9,007 bases of DNA, from positions 1-9,007 of the forward strand of contig CAMFKK010000068.1 in assembly GCA_945957225.1 (NCBI GenBank), read 5' to 3'. Source of the DNA: an uncultured Sphingobacteriia bacterium (lineage in GTDB: Bacteria; Bacteroidota; Bacteroidia; Chitinophagales; Chitinophagaceae). A program made the position numbers and the translations under genes. The stretch's first letter is position 1. Every line of letters begins with the position of its first letter. Of the stretch, positions 1 through 5,810 are shown one piece after another. The notes under the pieces were generated by a model. That model did not search any database, was not told the DNA's origin, and saw only the letters and a program-made list of their open reading frames with translations.

Positions 1-264
1 TTTACCCCTTGCCTGCGGCGATACGGCAATCACTTGTATATACCCTACAAATGCACCCTTTAATTTAATCAATACAAAACCCATGGGCGTTGCAGCTTCC
101 ATGGCAATAAATGCTTGGATTTCATCAGCAGGTTGTTGCATCAAAATCATCCCGTCTTCAAAACTTCTTTTGAGTGAGATCCAAGGTTCAGACTCCGCCA
201 TCAAACGAGCACACCACTGCTGTTCTTCAAAGGTAGTGATGAGTTGGATAGAGATGGTTGACAT
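1..264 (-). CDS. GNAT-family N-acetyltransferase, C-terminus beyond the left edge
   Basis: The first 88 codons of a minus-strand gene are present, starting at the ATG at 264-262, and the frame stays open to the window edge. The translation begins MSTISIQLITTFEEQQ. It ends with GYIQVIAVSPQARGK, which matches the start of GNAT motif A: beta-4 strand, then V-x-P-x-x-R-G-K before the acetyl-CoA pyrophosphate loop. The rest of the acetyl-CoA site (typically G-x-G/A) lies outside the window. Members transfer an acetyl group from acetyl-CoA to an amine of a small molecule or protein. The substrate cannot be read from this half. The start lies 3 bp after the stop of the ABC ATPase gene, so the two are very probably co-transcribed and translationally coupled. 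The family call is firm; any specific function is unknown. Confidence 0.85.
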   Translation of the reverse strand, partial: MSTISIQLITTFEEQQWCARLMAESEPWISLKRSFEDGMILMQQPADEIQAFIAMEAATPMGFVLIKLKGAFVGYIQVIAVSPQARGK

Positions 265-267
265 GGC

Positions 268-972
268 TTATTGATTGGTCAGGGAGCGGAATACAGCCTC
301 CAAAGATTTTCCTCCAGATTGCAGATTGGCTAGGCTATCATTGGCCACCATCTGCCCTTTGTTGATGATGATGACTCTATCACAGATAGCAGTAACTTCT
401 TGTAAAATATGGGAAGAAAACAAGACGGTTTTGTTTTTTCCCTGCGCCTTAATCACGTTTCTAATTTCAATAATCTGGTTGGGATCCAAACCAGAAGTAG
501 GTTCATCCAATACCAATACTTCGGGGTCATGAATCAGCGCTGCAGCAAGCCCTACACGCTGTTTATAGCCTTTTGATAACTGTCCAATTTTTTTGGTAGA
601 CTCTGGTGTTAAACCAGTTAATTGTATCACCGATTCAATGGCGGATTTTTTATGTTGAATATTGTGTACCCCCGCTATAAAATCTAAGTATTCGCGCACA
701 TACATCTCATGATAAAGGGGATTGGCTTCTGGCAAATAACCAATTTTTTGTTTGGCTGCTATGGGGTCAAGACCAACATCAATCCCGCAAACCTTTGCCT
801 GACCTGCATCTGGGGCCAAATAACCCGTAATCATTTTCATGGTGGTACTCTTGCCTGCACCATTGGGTCCTAGAAATCCAACAATTTCTCCTTTGTTCAA
901 GGTAAAAGATAGATTGTCTACCGCTTTTTGTGCGCCATAATTTTTTTCCAATCCACTGACTTCAATACTCAT
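268..972 (-). CDS. ABC transporter ATP-binding protein, GldA-like
   Basis: A complete 234-residue nucleotide-binding subunit that would power an ABC-2 type exporter from the cytoplasmic face of the inner membrane. All ATPase motifs are visible: Walker A GPNGAGKST (35-43), signature LSKGYKQR (132-139), Walker B VLVLDEP (152-158), D-loop SGLD (160-163) and switch His188 in SSH. The Q-loop region reads GYLPE (78-82), with Glu where many ABC proteins have Gln; this is usual in this subfamily. The stretch EIVGFLGPNGAGKSTTMKM and the block around YVREYLDF (91-98) resemble GldA, the gliding-motility ABC ATPase of Bacteroidota. As I recall, GldA is about 300 residues, so this protein lacks a C-terminal extension, although it ends naturally (VFRSLTNQ). 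No permease gene is visible, so the partner must be elsewhere. It lies 74 bp after the small membrane protein gene, with its own -7 box, and 3 bp before the GNAT gene. The ATPase call is certain; a GldA role is not. Confidence 0.93.
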   Translation of the reverse strand: MSIEVSGLEKNYGAQKAVDNLSFTLNKGEIVGFLGPNGAGKSTTMKMITGYLAPDAGQAKVCGIDVGLDPIAAKQKIGYLPEANPLYHEMYVREYLDFIAGVHNIQHKKSAIESVIQLTGLTPESTKKIGQLSKGYKQRVGLAAALIHDPEVLVLDEPTSGLDPNQIIEIRNVIKAQGKNKTVLFSSHILQEVTAICDRVIIINKGQMVANDSLANLQSGGKSLEAVFRSLTNQ

Positions 973-986
973 GCCCTAGGTTTGCG

Positions 987-994
987 CAAATTTA
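987..994 (-). promoter_or_regulatory. candidate -7 promoter box of the ABC ATPase gene
   Basis: Read on the minus strand, this is TAAATTTG, a perfect match to the Bacteroidota sigma-A -7 consensus TAnnTTTG. It ends 14 nt before the ABC ATPase ATG, so the transcript leader would be only a few nucleotides. I see no good TTTG-like -33 element 19-23 nt upstream, so this is a partial promoter match. It gives the ABC/GNAT pair a possible start of its own, independent of the MFS operon. Confidence 0.4.
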
Positions 995-1046
995 TGCAAT
1001 GCTCTTTACTTGGTTATAGGAAGATGGTTAAGGCTTTGGTAAATGC

Positions 1047-1295
1047 CTAGTCCTCTTCAATTTCAGCCGAGCTTTCTGGTAGGTGATCGTATTCACCCTT
1101 CCAGGCAAAATAACCAAAGAGCAACATGCCCAAGGCAATGGGAATAAAAACCACAATAAATACACCCCATTGTATATAGGTATCCATCACGGGTTTCTTT
1201 GCTACTTCTGCCATGGCCGTGCGTACCAAGTAAACAGCGGCTAGTGGACCTAGTAAGATCCAAATAATGCCCGCATATCTTTTAAGTTGATTCAT
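1047..1295 (-). CDS. small two-helix membrane protein, possibly DUF6814-like
   Basis: An 82-residue protein with two predicted membrane helices, about residues 8-28 (GIIWILLGPLAAVYLV) and 43-64 (WGVFIVVFIPIALGMLLFGYF). A loop of about 14 residues joins them and an acidic tail (ESSAEIEED) ends the protein. Both termini are probably on the same side of the membrane; the basic start (NQLKRY) favours the cytoplasm. It begins 31 bp after the MFS transporter stop, so it is probably in the same operon. It has no enzymatic motif. I associate this type of sequence with a Bacteroidota family of unknown function found next to MFS transporters (DUF6814), from memory only. By size and position it parallels YjcH (DUF485), the two-helix partner encoded with the ActP acetate permease, without evident sequence relationship. 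A role as transporter accessory subunit is inference. Confidence 0.8.
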   Translation of the reverse strand: MNQLKRYAGIIWILLGPLAAVYLVRTAMAEVAKKPVMDTYIQWGVFIVVFIPIALGMLLFGYFAWKGEYDHLPESSAEIEED

Positions 1296-1326
1296 CTTAG
1301 TGATTTGAATATTTTAAAAAAGCAGA

Positions 1327-2856
1327 TTAATCGTTTACATCGGGATCAATCTTGTTATTAATATAAAGTGTTCCAATAACCAAGCATATTGCTGCAATGA
1401 TAATGGGATAAGCCAGTCCGGCTAATTTGTCATTGGCATAAATAGTGGTTAACAAGGTTGCAATAAAGGGTGTTAATCCACCAAATACCCCGTTTCCAAT
1501 ATGATAAGGAAGGGACATGGATGTGTAGCGAATCTTGGTTGGGAATAGTTCTACCAAGAAAGCTGCAATAGGTCCATAAACCATGGTTACATAAAGAATC
1601 ATCAAGAATACATAGAAGACCATTTTCCAGTAATCAGTTGTGCCCAATAGTTTCACCACTTTCACATCGGCCTTAACGGTATGCATCACAGGATCTCCAT
1701 AAAGCGTGTCTTTCTTGGTTTCTGAAATACTCATACCATCGGCATAGAATACCTTATTGGTAATGGTTCTAAGGGTATCTTTTCCGTTGGGCAATTGCAC
1801 CAAATTAGAATTGATGATTTTTTTGTCTACCAACTCAACCTTGCCTTCATTGCTAGAGAGGTTCAATAATTGTTTGAATAAAAATTGATAACTAACAATG
1901 GCCAAGAACATCCCAGTAAGCATGATCCATTTTCTACCTACTCGGTCACTCCATGCACCAAAGACCACAAAGAATGGCGTGCCCAATAAAATGGCCCAAA
2001 TGAGAATGGTACGTGACTGGTCAAAATCAATTTTACATACATTCTCTATAAAAGACTGCGCATAGAATTGACCAGTGTACCAAACTACACCCTGACCCAT
2101 GGTAGCGCCAAATAAAGCCAACAAGACCATTTTCAAATTGGTCTTGTGTCCAAAACTTTCTTTGAGTGGATTTACAGAAACCTTGCCCTCTGATTTGAGT
2201 TTTTCAAACAAAGGAGATTCATTCATCTTCATCCTTATATAAATAGAAACAAAGACCAAGATAATAGACACCAAGAATGGTACCCTCCAGCCCCAGTCAT
2301 TGAATTTGGCAATAGACTTAGCAGCATCAGCATCTAAACTATGACGGGTAATTAAGATCACACCCAAGGAAATAAATAAACCAAGTGTAGCTGTGGTTTG
2401 AATCCAGGAAGTAAAATAACCCCTTCTATTGGCCGGTGCGTGTTCAGCCACATAGGTTGCGGCTCCGCCGTATTCCCCACCCAGTGCCAGACCTTGCAAC
2501 AAACGCAGGAGCAAGACCAAGAGCGGTGCAAAAAAACCAATGCTTTCATAGTTGGGAATACAACCAATCAAGAAGGTAGAACCTCCCATCAAGACTAGGG
2601 TTAACAAAAATGTGTGTTTACGTCCTATTAAATCGCCCAAGCGGCCAAAAAATAATGCCCCAAAAGGTCTTACTATAAATCCTGCTGCAAATGTTGCAAG
2701 GGTTGAGAGCAATGCTGCTGTGGGATTGGTTTTGGGAAAAAATTGATTGGCCAATACAGTAGCTAATGAGCCAAAAATGTAGAAGTCATACCATTCAATT
2801 AGGGTGCCCAAAGAAGAGGCCCCAATAATCTTCCAAATGCTTTTAGTTTCTTTCAT
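1327..2856 (-). CDS. MFS transporter, metabolite:H+ symporter (MHS) type
   Basis: A 509-residue inner-membrane transporter of the MHS branch of the major facilitator superfamily (relatives ProP, KgtP and ShiA carry organic acids or osmolytes with protons). Family marks in order: EWYDFYIFGSLA in TM1 (21-32), RPFGALFFGRLGDLIGRK across the TM2-TM3 loop (63-80), RLLQGLALGGEYGGA in TM4 (118-132), RRGYFTSW (144-151), the second-half loop motif SDRVGRK (303-309), and LVELFPTKIRYT before TM11 (434-445). Twelve helices can be placed. The usual length is about 430-450 residues. The excess is mostly a hydrophilic insert of about 78 residues (330-408) between TM9 and TM10, predicted to face the periplasm. 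The gene diverges from acetyl-CoA synthetase across 126 bp and is followed at 31 bp by a two-helix protein gene. That context suggests a short monocarboxylate as substrate, but the sequence does not prove it. Confidence 0.93.
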   Translation of the reverse strand: MKETKSIWKIIGASSLGTLIEWYDFYIFGSLATVLANQFFPKTNPTAALLSTLATFAAGFIVRPFGALFFGRLGDLIGRKHTFLLTLVLMGGSTFLIGCIPNYESIGFFAPLLVLLLRLLQGLALGGEYGGAATYVAEHAPANRRGYFTSWIQTTATLGLFISLGVILITRHSLDADAAKSIAKFNDWGWRVPFLVSIILVFVSIYIRMKMNESPLFEKLKSEGKVSVNPLKESFGHKTNLKMVLLALFGATMGQGVVWYTGQFYAQSFIENVCKIDFDQSRTILIWAILLGTPFFVVFGAWSDRVGRKWIMLTGMFLAIVSYQFLFKQLLNLSSNEGKVELVDKKIINSNLVQLPNGKDTLRTITNKVFYADGMSISETKKDTLYGDPVMHTVKADVKVVKLLGTTDYWKMVFYVFLMILYVTMVYGPIAAFLVELFPTKIRYTSMSLPYHIGNGVFGGLTPFIATLLTTIYANDKLAGLAYPIIIAAICLVIGTLYINNKIDPDVND

Positions 2857-2895
2857 GTGGGTTGCTTGTGCAGAAATTGGTTCTTGAATTAGGTT

Positions 2896-2926
2896 GAAAC
2901 TTACATGATTCCAACGGTTTTACCAA
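2896..2926 (-). promoter_or_regulatory. candidate promoter of the MFS transporter operon
   Basis: On the minus strand, TTG (2926-2924) is followed after 20 nt by TAAGTTTC (2903-2896), five of the six fixed positions of the Bacteroidota -7 box TAnnTTTG. This leaves about 39 nt to the MFS start codon. A rival lies further upstream: TTTG (2971-2968), 19 nt, then TAAATATA (2948-2941), with a perfect -33 but a weaker -7. I cannot decide between them from sequence alone. Confidence 0.3.
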
Positions 2927-2948
2927 GCAAAGGATATCCGTATATTTA
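2918..2948 (+). promoter_or_regulatory. candidate acs promoter
   Basis: TTTT (2918-2921), 19 nt, then TATATTTA (2941-2948) fits the Bacteroidota pattern TTTG-N19-TAnnTTTG with one mismatch in each box. Transcription would begin around 2953-2957, leaving a leader of about 30 nt before the ATG at 2983. It would start downstream of the in-frame ATG at 2905 and so supports the shorter protein. A looser alternative -7 is TAACATTTG at 2955-2963, which has one extra spacer base. Confidence 0.35.
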
Positions 2949-2982
2949 CAATCCTAACATTTGCTATCAAAAAAACTGGATC

Positions 2983-4920
2983 ATGCCTTATCCTTATCAG
3001 ATCAAATCTTACGATCAGTACAAAGCCGATTACAAAAAAAGTATTGAAGACCCTGCGGGATTCTGGGGAGAAATTGCCGAGAATTTTACATGGCGCAAAA
3101 AATGGGACGAGGTACTCAATTGGAATTTTACCGAACCCAAAGTGGAATGGTTCAAAGGTGGTAAATTAAATATCACCGAGAACTGCTTAGACAGGCATTT
3201 AGAAAAACATGGAGACATGCCTGCCATGATTTGGGAGCCCAATGACCCCGAAGAACACCATCGAATTATAACTTATAAAAAACTTTACGAAAAAGTTTGT
3301 CAGTTCTCGCATGTACTCAAAAACAATGGGGTAAAAAAAGGAGATCGTGTTTGTATTTATATGGGTATGATTCCCGAGCTGGCCATTGCTGTGCTTGCTT
3401 GTGCCCGTGTAGGAGCCATTCATAGTGTGGTGTTTGGTGGATTCTCTGCACAAAGTATTGCTGACCGTTTGTATGATGCGCAAGCCGAATATATTGTTAC
3501 CTGCGATGGTGCATTCAGAGGCGCCAAAGACATTCCATTAAAGTCTGTGATTGACGATGCTTTGATTGGAAATAGAACCGTTAAAAAAGTCATTGTCTGC
3601 ACCAGAACCAGAACACCTGTTTCTATGATCAAGGGTCGCGACCTTTGGTGGGAAGACGAAATTAAAAAAGTAGAGACCATGGGTTTGCACGATTTTCCTG
3701 CAGAGGAAATGGATGCGGAAGATCCACTCTTCATTTTATATACATCGGGGTCAACAGGCAAGCCAAAAGGTGTGGTTCATACCTGCGGTGGATATATGGT
3801 TTACACCAATTATACTTTTGTCAACGTATTCCAATATCAGCCCGGAGATATTCATTTCTGTACCGCCGATATTGGTTGGATTACGGGTCATAGCTATATT
3901 GTTTACGGCCCATTGAGTGCAGGTGCTACCACCCTACTATTTGAAGGCGTACCTACTTTCCCAGACGCCAGTAGGTTCTGGGATATTGTAGACAAATTCA
4001 AAGTGAATATTTTGTATACGGCACCAACAGCCATTCGCAGCCTCATGGGCTATGGCCTAGGACCCTTACAAGGCAAGCATTTGAATAGTTTGAAAGTATT
4101 GGGCACGGTGGGTGAGCCCATTAATGAAGAAGCATGGCATTGGTATAGCGAGCACGTAGGTAAGAACAATTGCCCGGTAGTGGATACTTGGTGGCAAACA
4201 GAAACTGGCGGTACTTTAATCAGTAATATGGCGGGGATAACCCCTGCTGTTCCAAGTTGGGCCACCCTACCCATGCCAGGATTAGAAATGGTCTTGGTTG
4301 ACGAGAAGGGTCAAGAAATTATTCAAGAAGGAGAAGAAACTATTTCAGGAAATCTTTGCATCAAGGGTCCATGGCCTGGGATTCTAAGGACCACTTATGG
4401 TGATCATGAAAGATGCCGCACCAATTATTTTGCAACTTATCCAGGTATGTATTTCACTGGTGATGGTGCACTAAAAGATAAGAACGGATTCTTTAGAATT
4501 ACCGGAAGGGTGGATGATGTATTGAACGTGAGCGGTCACCGGATTGGCACAGCCGAATTAGAGAATGCCATTAATATGCACAGTGGTGTGGTAGAAAGTG
4601 CGGTGGTTGGCTATCCGCACGATATCAAGGGTCAGGGTATTTATGCTTTTGTGATCTACCAAGGTTCACACGGACAGGATACCCATGGAACTGCTGAAAT
4701 GATTAGAAAGGATTTGAACCAAACCATTACCCGTATCATTGGCGCCATTGCCAAACCGGATAAGATTCAGTTTGTCAGTGGTCTACCTAAAACCCGCAGT
4801 GGTAAAATCATGCGAAGAATTTTGCGCAAGATTGCCGAGGGCGATTTGGACAATGTAGGAGATATCTCTACCCTACTTGACCCAACCGTAGTGGAAGAAA
4901 TTAAACGCGGAAAACTTTAA
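2983..4920 (+). CDS. acs: acetyl-CoA synthetase (AMP-forming)
   Basis: This cytoplasmic enzyme converts acetate, ATP and CoA to acetyl-CoA, AMP and PPi through acetyl-AMP. From the ATG at 2983 the protein is 645 residues, close to the usual 650, and starts MPYPYQIKSYDQY as bacterial Acs proteins do. An in-frame ATG at 2905 would add 26 residues unlike the family and lies upstream of the likely promoter. Motifs in order: P-loop YTSGSTGKPKG (253-263); DTWWQTETGG (401-410), with the Trp that restricts the acyl pocket to small acids; YFTGDGA (490-496); the hinge and C-terminal entry RITGRVDDVLNVSGHRIGT (505-523); and PKTRSGKIMRR (602-612), whose Lys608 is the catalytic lysine that GNAT acetyltransferases inactivate and sirtuins reactivate in other bacteria. 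It diverges from an MHS transporter. Propionyl-CoA synthetase is a weaker alternative, because the pocket Trp and overall length favour Acs. Confidence 0.97.
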   Translation: MPYPYQIKSYDQYKADYKKSIEDPAGFWGEIAENFTWRKKWDEVLNWNFTEPKVEWFKGGKLNITENCLDRHLEKHGDMPAMIWEPNDPEEHHRIITYKKLYEKVCQFSHVLKNNGVKKGDRVCIYMGMIPELAIAVLACARVGAIHSVVFGGFSAQSIADRLYDAQAEYIVTCDGAFRGAKDIPLKSVIDDALIGNRTVKKVIVCTRTRTPVSMIKGRDLWWEDEIKKVETMGLHDFPAEEMDAEDPLFILYTSGSTGKPKGVVHTCGGYMVYTNYTFVNVFQYQPGDIHFCTADIGWITGHSYIVYGPLSAGATTLLFEGVPTFPDASRFWDIVDKFKVNILYTAPTAIRSLMGYGLGPLQGKHLNSLKVLGTVGEPINEEAWHWYSEHVGKNNCPVVDTWWQTETGGTLISNMAGITPAVPSWATLPMPGLEMVLVDEKGQEIIQEGEETISGNLCIKGPWPGILRTTYGDHERCRTNYFATYPGMYFTGDGALKDKNGFFRITGRVDDVLNVSGHRIGTAELENAINMHSGVVESAVVGYPHDIKGQGIYAFVIYQGSHGQDTHGTAEMIRKDLNQTITRIIGAIAKPDKIQFVSGLPKTRSGKIMRRILRKIAEGDLDNVGDISTLLDPTVVEEIKRGKL

Positions 4921-4922
4921 CC

Positions 4923-4963
4923 ATCATCCCCTCCTGGGAGGGGTGGCCGCAGGCCGGGGTGGG
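4923..4963. repeat. GC-rich palindromic intergenic repeat, Bacteroidota type
   Basis: This sits in the 51-bp gap between the converging acs and terC-like genes. It contains an inverted repeat, CCCCTC (4928-4933) with GAGGGG (4938-4943), then GGCC-GCA-GGCC (4945-4955), then GGGGTGGG. The last GGGG can pair alternatively with the first CCCC, so a cloverleaf-like fold is possible. GC content is far above the flanking genes. I recognise the general pattern (CCCCTCC, GGAGGGG, TGGCCGCAGGCCGGGGTGGG) as a dispersed intergenic repeat seen in many Bacteroidota genomes. Only one copy is present here, so repeat status rests on that recollection. Confidence 0.6.
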
Positions 4964-4967
4964 TTTT
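4928..4967 (+). terminator. probable intrinsic terminator of acs
   Basis: Stable GC hairpins (6-bp stem at 4928-4943, 4-bp stem at 4945-4955) begin 7 nt after the acs stop codon. TTTT follows at 4964-4967 and the sequence stays T/A-rich to about 4978. On the minus strand the same hairpins are not followed by a T tract, so termination of the opposing TerC transcript would rely on the structure alone. Confidence 0.5.
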
Positions 4968-4971
4968 AATA

Positions 4972-5763
4972 TTATTTTGCTTGATCCCCGGGCTCTACAG
5001 GCTCGGGGATTTTTGGATCCCTTAACTGCACTGGTCTGCGTTTCACGCGCTCCTTCATGTTCATGATTTCTACCACAAAGCTGAAAGCCATGGCAAAATA
5101 GATATAGTTCTTGAGCTGCAAATCGTGCGCGCGCTCACTATCCCAACCTTCAATCAATAGTACCAGACCAATCATGACCAAGAAAGAAAGGGCCAACATT
5201 TTTAAGGTAGGGTGCTTGTGAATAAATGCAGAAATAAAGGGGCTGAAAAGAAACATCACAATCATGGCTATGACCACAGCCGCAATCATTACTTCAACGT
5301 GTTTGGCCGTTCCCCCAGCGGTGATGATACTATCAAAACTAAAGACCATATCAATCAGCATAATCTGAACAACGGCATTTCCAAAACTGAGTGGTTTGGT
5401 ATTAATGTCCGCTTCTATATCTGCATCACCCTCAAGCTTGTGGTGAATTTCTTTTACCGTTTTATAGATCAAGAAAATACCACCAGCAATCATCACCAGA
5501 CTAGCCAAATCAAAGGGCTTTTCCATAATGGTAAACAAGGGTTTACCTTTTTGAGAAATGAGCCAACTAAGCCCAAATAGCAAAATGGAACGCATCAGGA
5601 TACCAGTAATCATCCAAGCCAGTCTACCTTTTTTCTGGTCTTTTTTGGGAAGCCTATTTAAGATAATGGATACAAAAATCACATTATCAATTCCTAGAAC
5701 TACTTCCAGAACTACCAATACCAAAAAACTGATTAGACTCTCAACGGTTAATAAATGCTCCAT
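4972..5763 (-). CDS. TerC-family integral membrane protein
   Basis: A 263-residue inner-membrane protein with about seven helices (near 10-34, 48-69, 85-101, 127-148, 155-176, 188-206 and 218-234). The two TerC signatures are present: LEVVLGIDN in the first helix (19-27) and DMVFSFDS in the fourth (138-145). Their acidic residues form the proposed metal-handling site. A charged loop lies at 105-123, and the tail is basic then proline- and acid-rich (MKERVKRRPVQL to the end). Family members include TerC of tellurite resistance and the Mn2+ exporters Alx and MeeF/MeeY, so divalent-cation (manganese) efflux is the best guess. No other ter genes are near, which argues against a tellurite operon. 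It lies 42 bp after the DUF1501 gene, with a good promoter box of its own, and converges on acs. Confidence 0.93.
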   Translation of the reverse strand: MEHLLTVESLISFLVLVVLEVVLGIDNVIFVSIILNRLPKKDQKKGRLAWMITGILMRSILLFGLSWLISQKGKPLFTIMEKPFDLASLVMIAGGIFLIYKTVKEIHHKLEGDADIEADINTKPLSFGNAVVQIMLIDMVFSFDSIITAGGTAKHVEVMIAAVVIAMIVMFLFSPFISAFIHKHPTLKMLALSFLVMIGLVLLIEGWDSERAHDLQLKNYIYFAMAFSFVVEIMNMKERVKRRPVQLRDPKIPEPVEPGDQAK

Positions 5764-5777
5764 ACTTGCAATTTGTG

Positions 5778-5810
5778 CAAATATAAGGAGCAGAAAATAA
5801 CTGACTTAAA
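5778..5810 (-). promoter_or_regulatory. candidate promoter of the TerC-family gene
   Basis: On the minus strand, TTTA (5810-5807) is followed after 21 nt by TATATTTG (5785-5778), a perfect TAnnTTTG -7 box. The -33 element overlaps the DUF1501 stop codon. Only 14 nt separate the box from the ATG, so the leader would be very short. The -7 box runs into an inverted repeat, ATTTG-CA-CAAAT. The gene is therefore probably transcribed on its own as well as by read-through. Confidence 0.5.

Noticed and set aside
2958..2974. TTTG-N4-CAAA inverted repeat just before acs, similar to the TTTGCrCAAA elements elsewhere
   Set aside because: The spacer length differs, it is not joined to a matching TAnnTTTG box, and such AT-rich half-sites are expected by chance.
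3420..3761. A 113-codon minus-strand open frame
   Set aside because: It lies fully inside acs, whose frame is well supported by motifs; no promoter or recognisable protein.
5212..5580. A 122-codon plus-strand open frame
   Set aside because: It is entirely antisense to the TerC-family gene, with no domain and a composition typical of a reverse-strand shadow (many His and Asn).
4972..5763. Tellurite-resistance operon based on TerC similarity
   Set aside because: No terA, terB, terD, terE or terZ-like genes are adjacent, and lone TerC proteins are more often linked to manganese handling.
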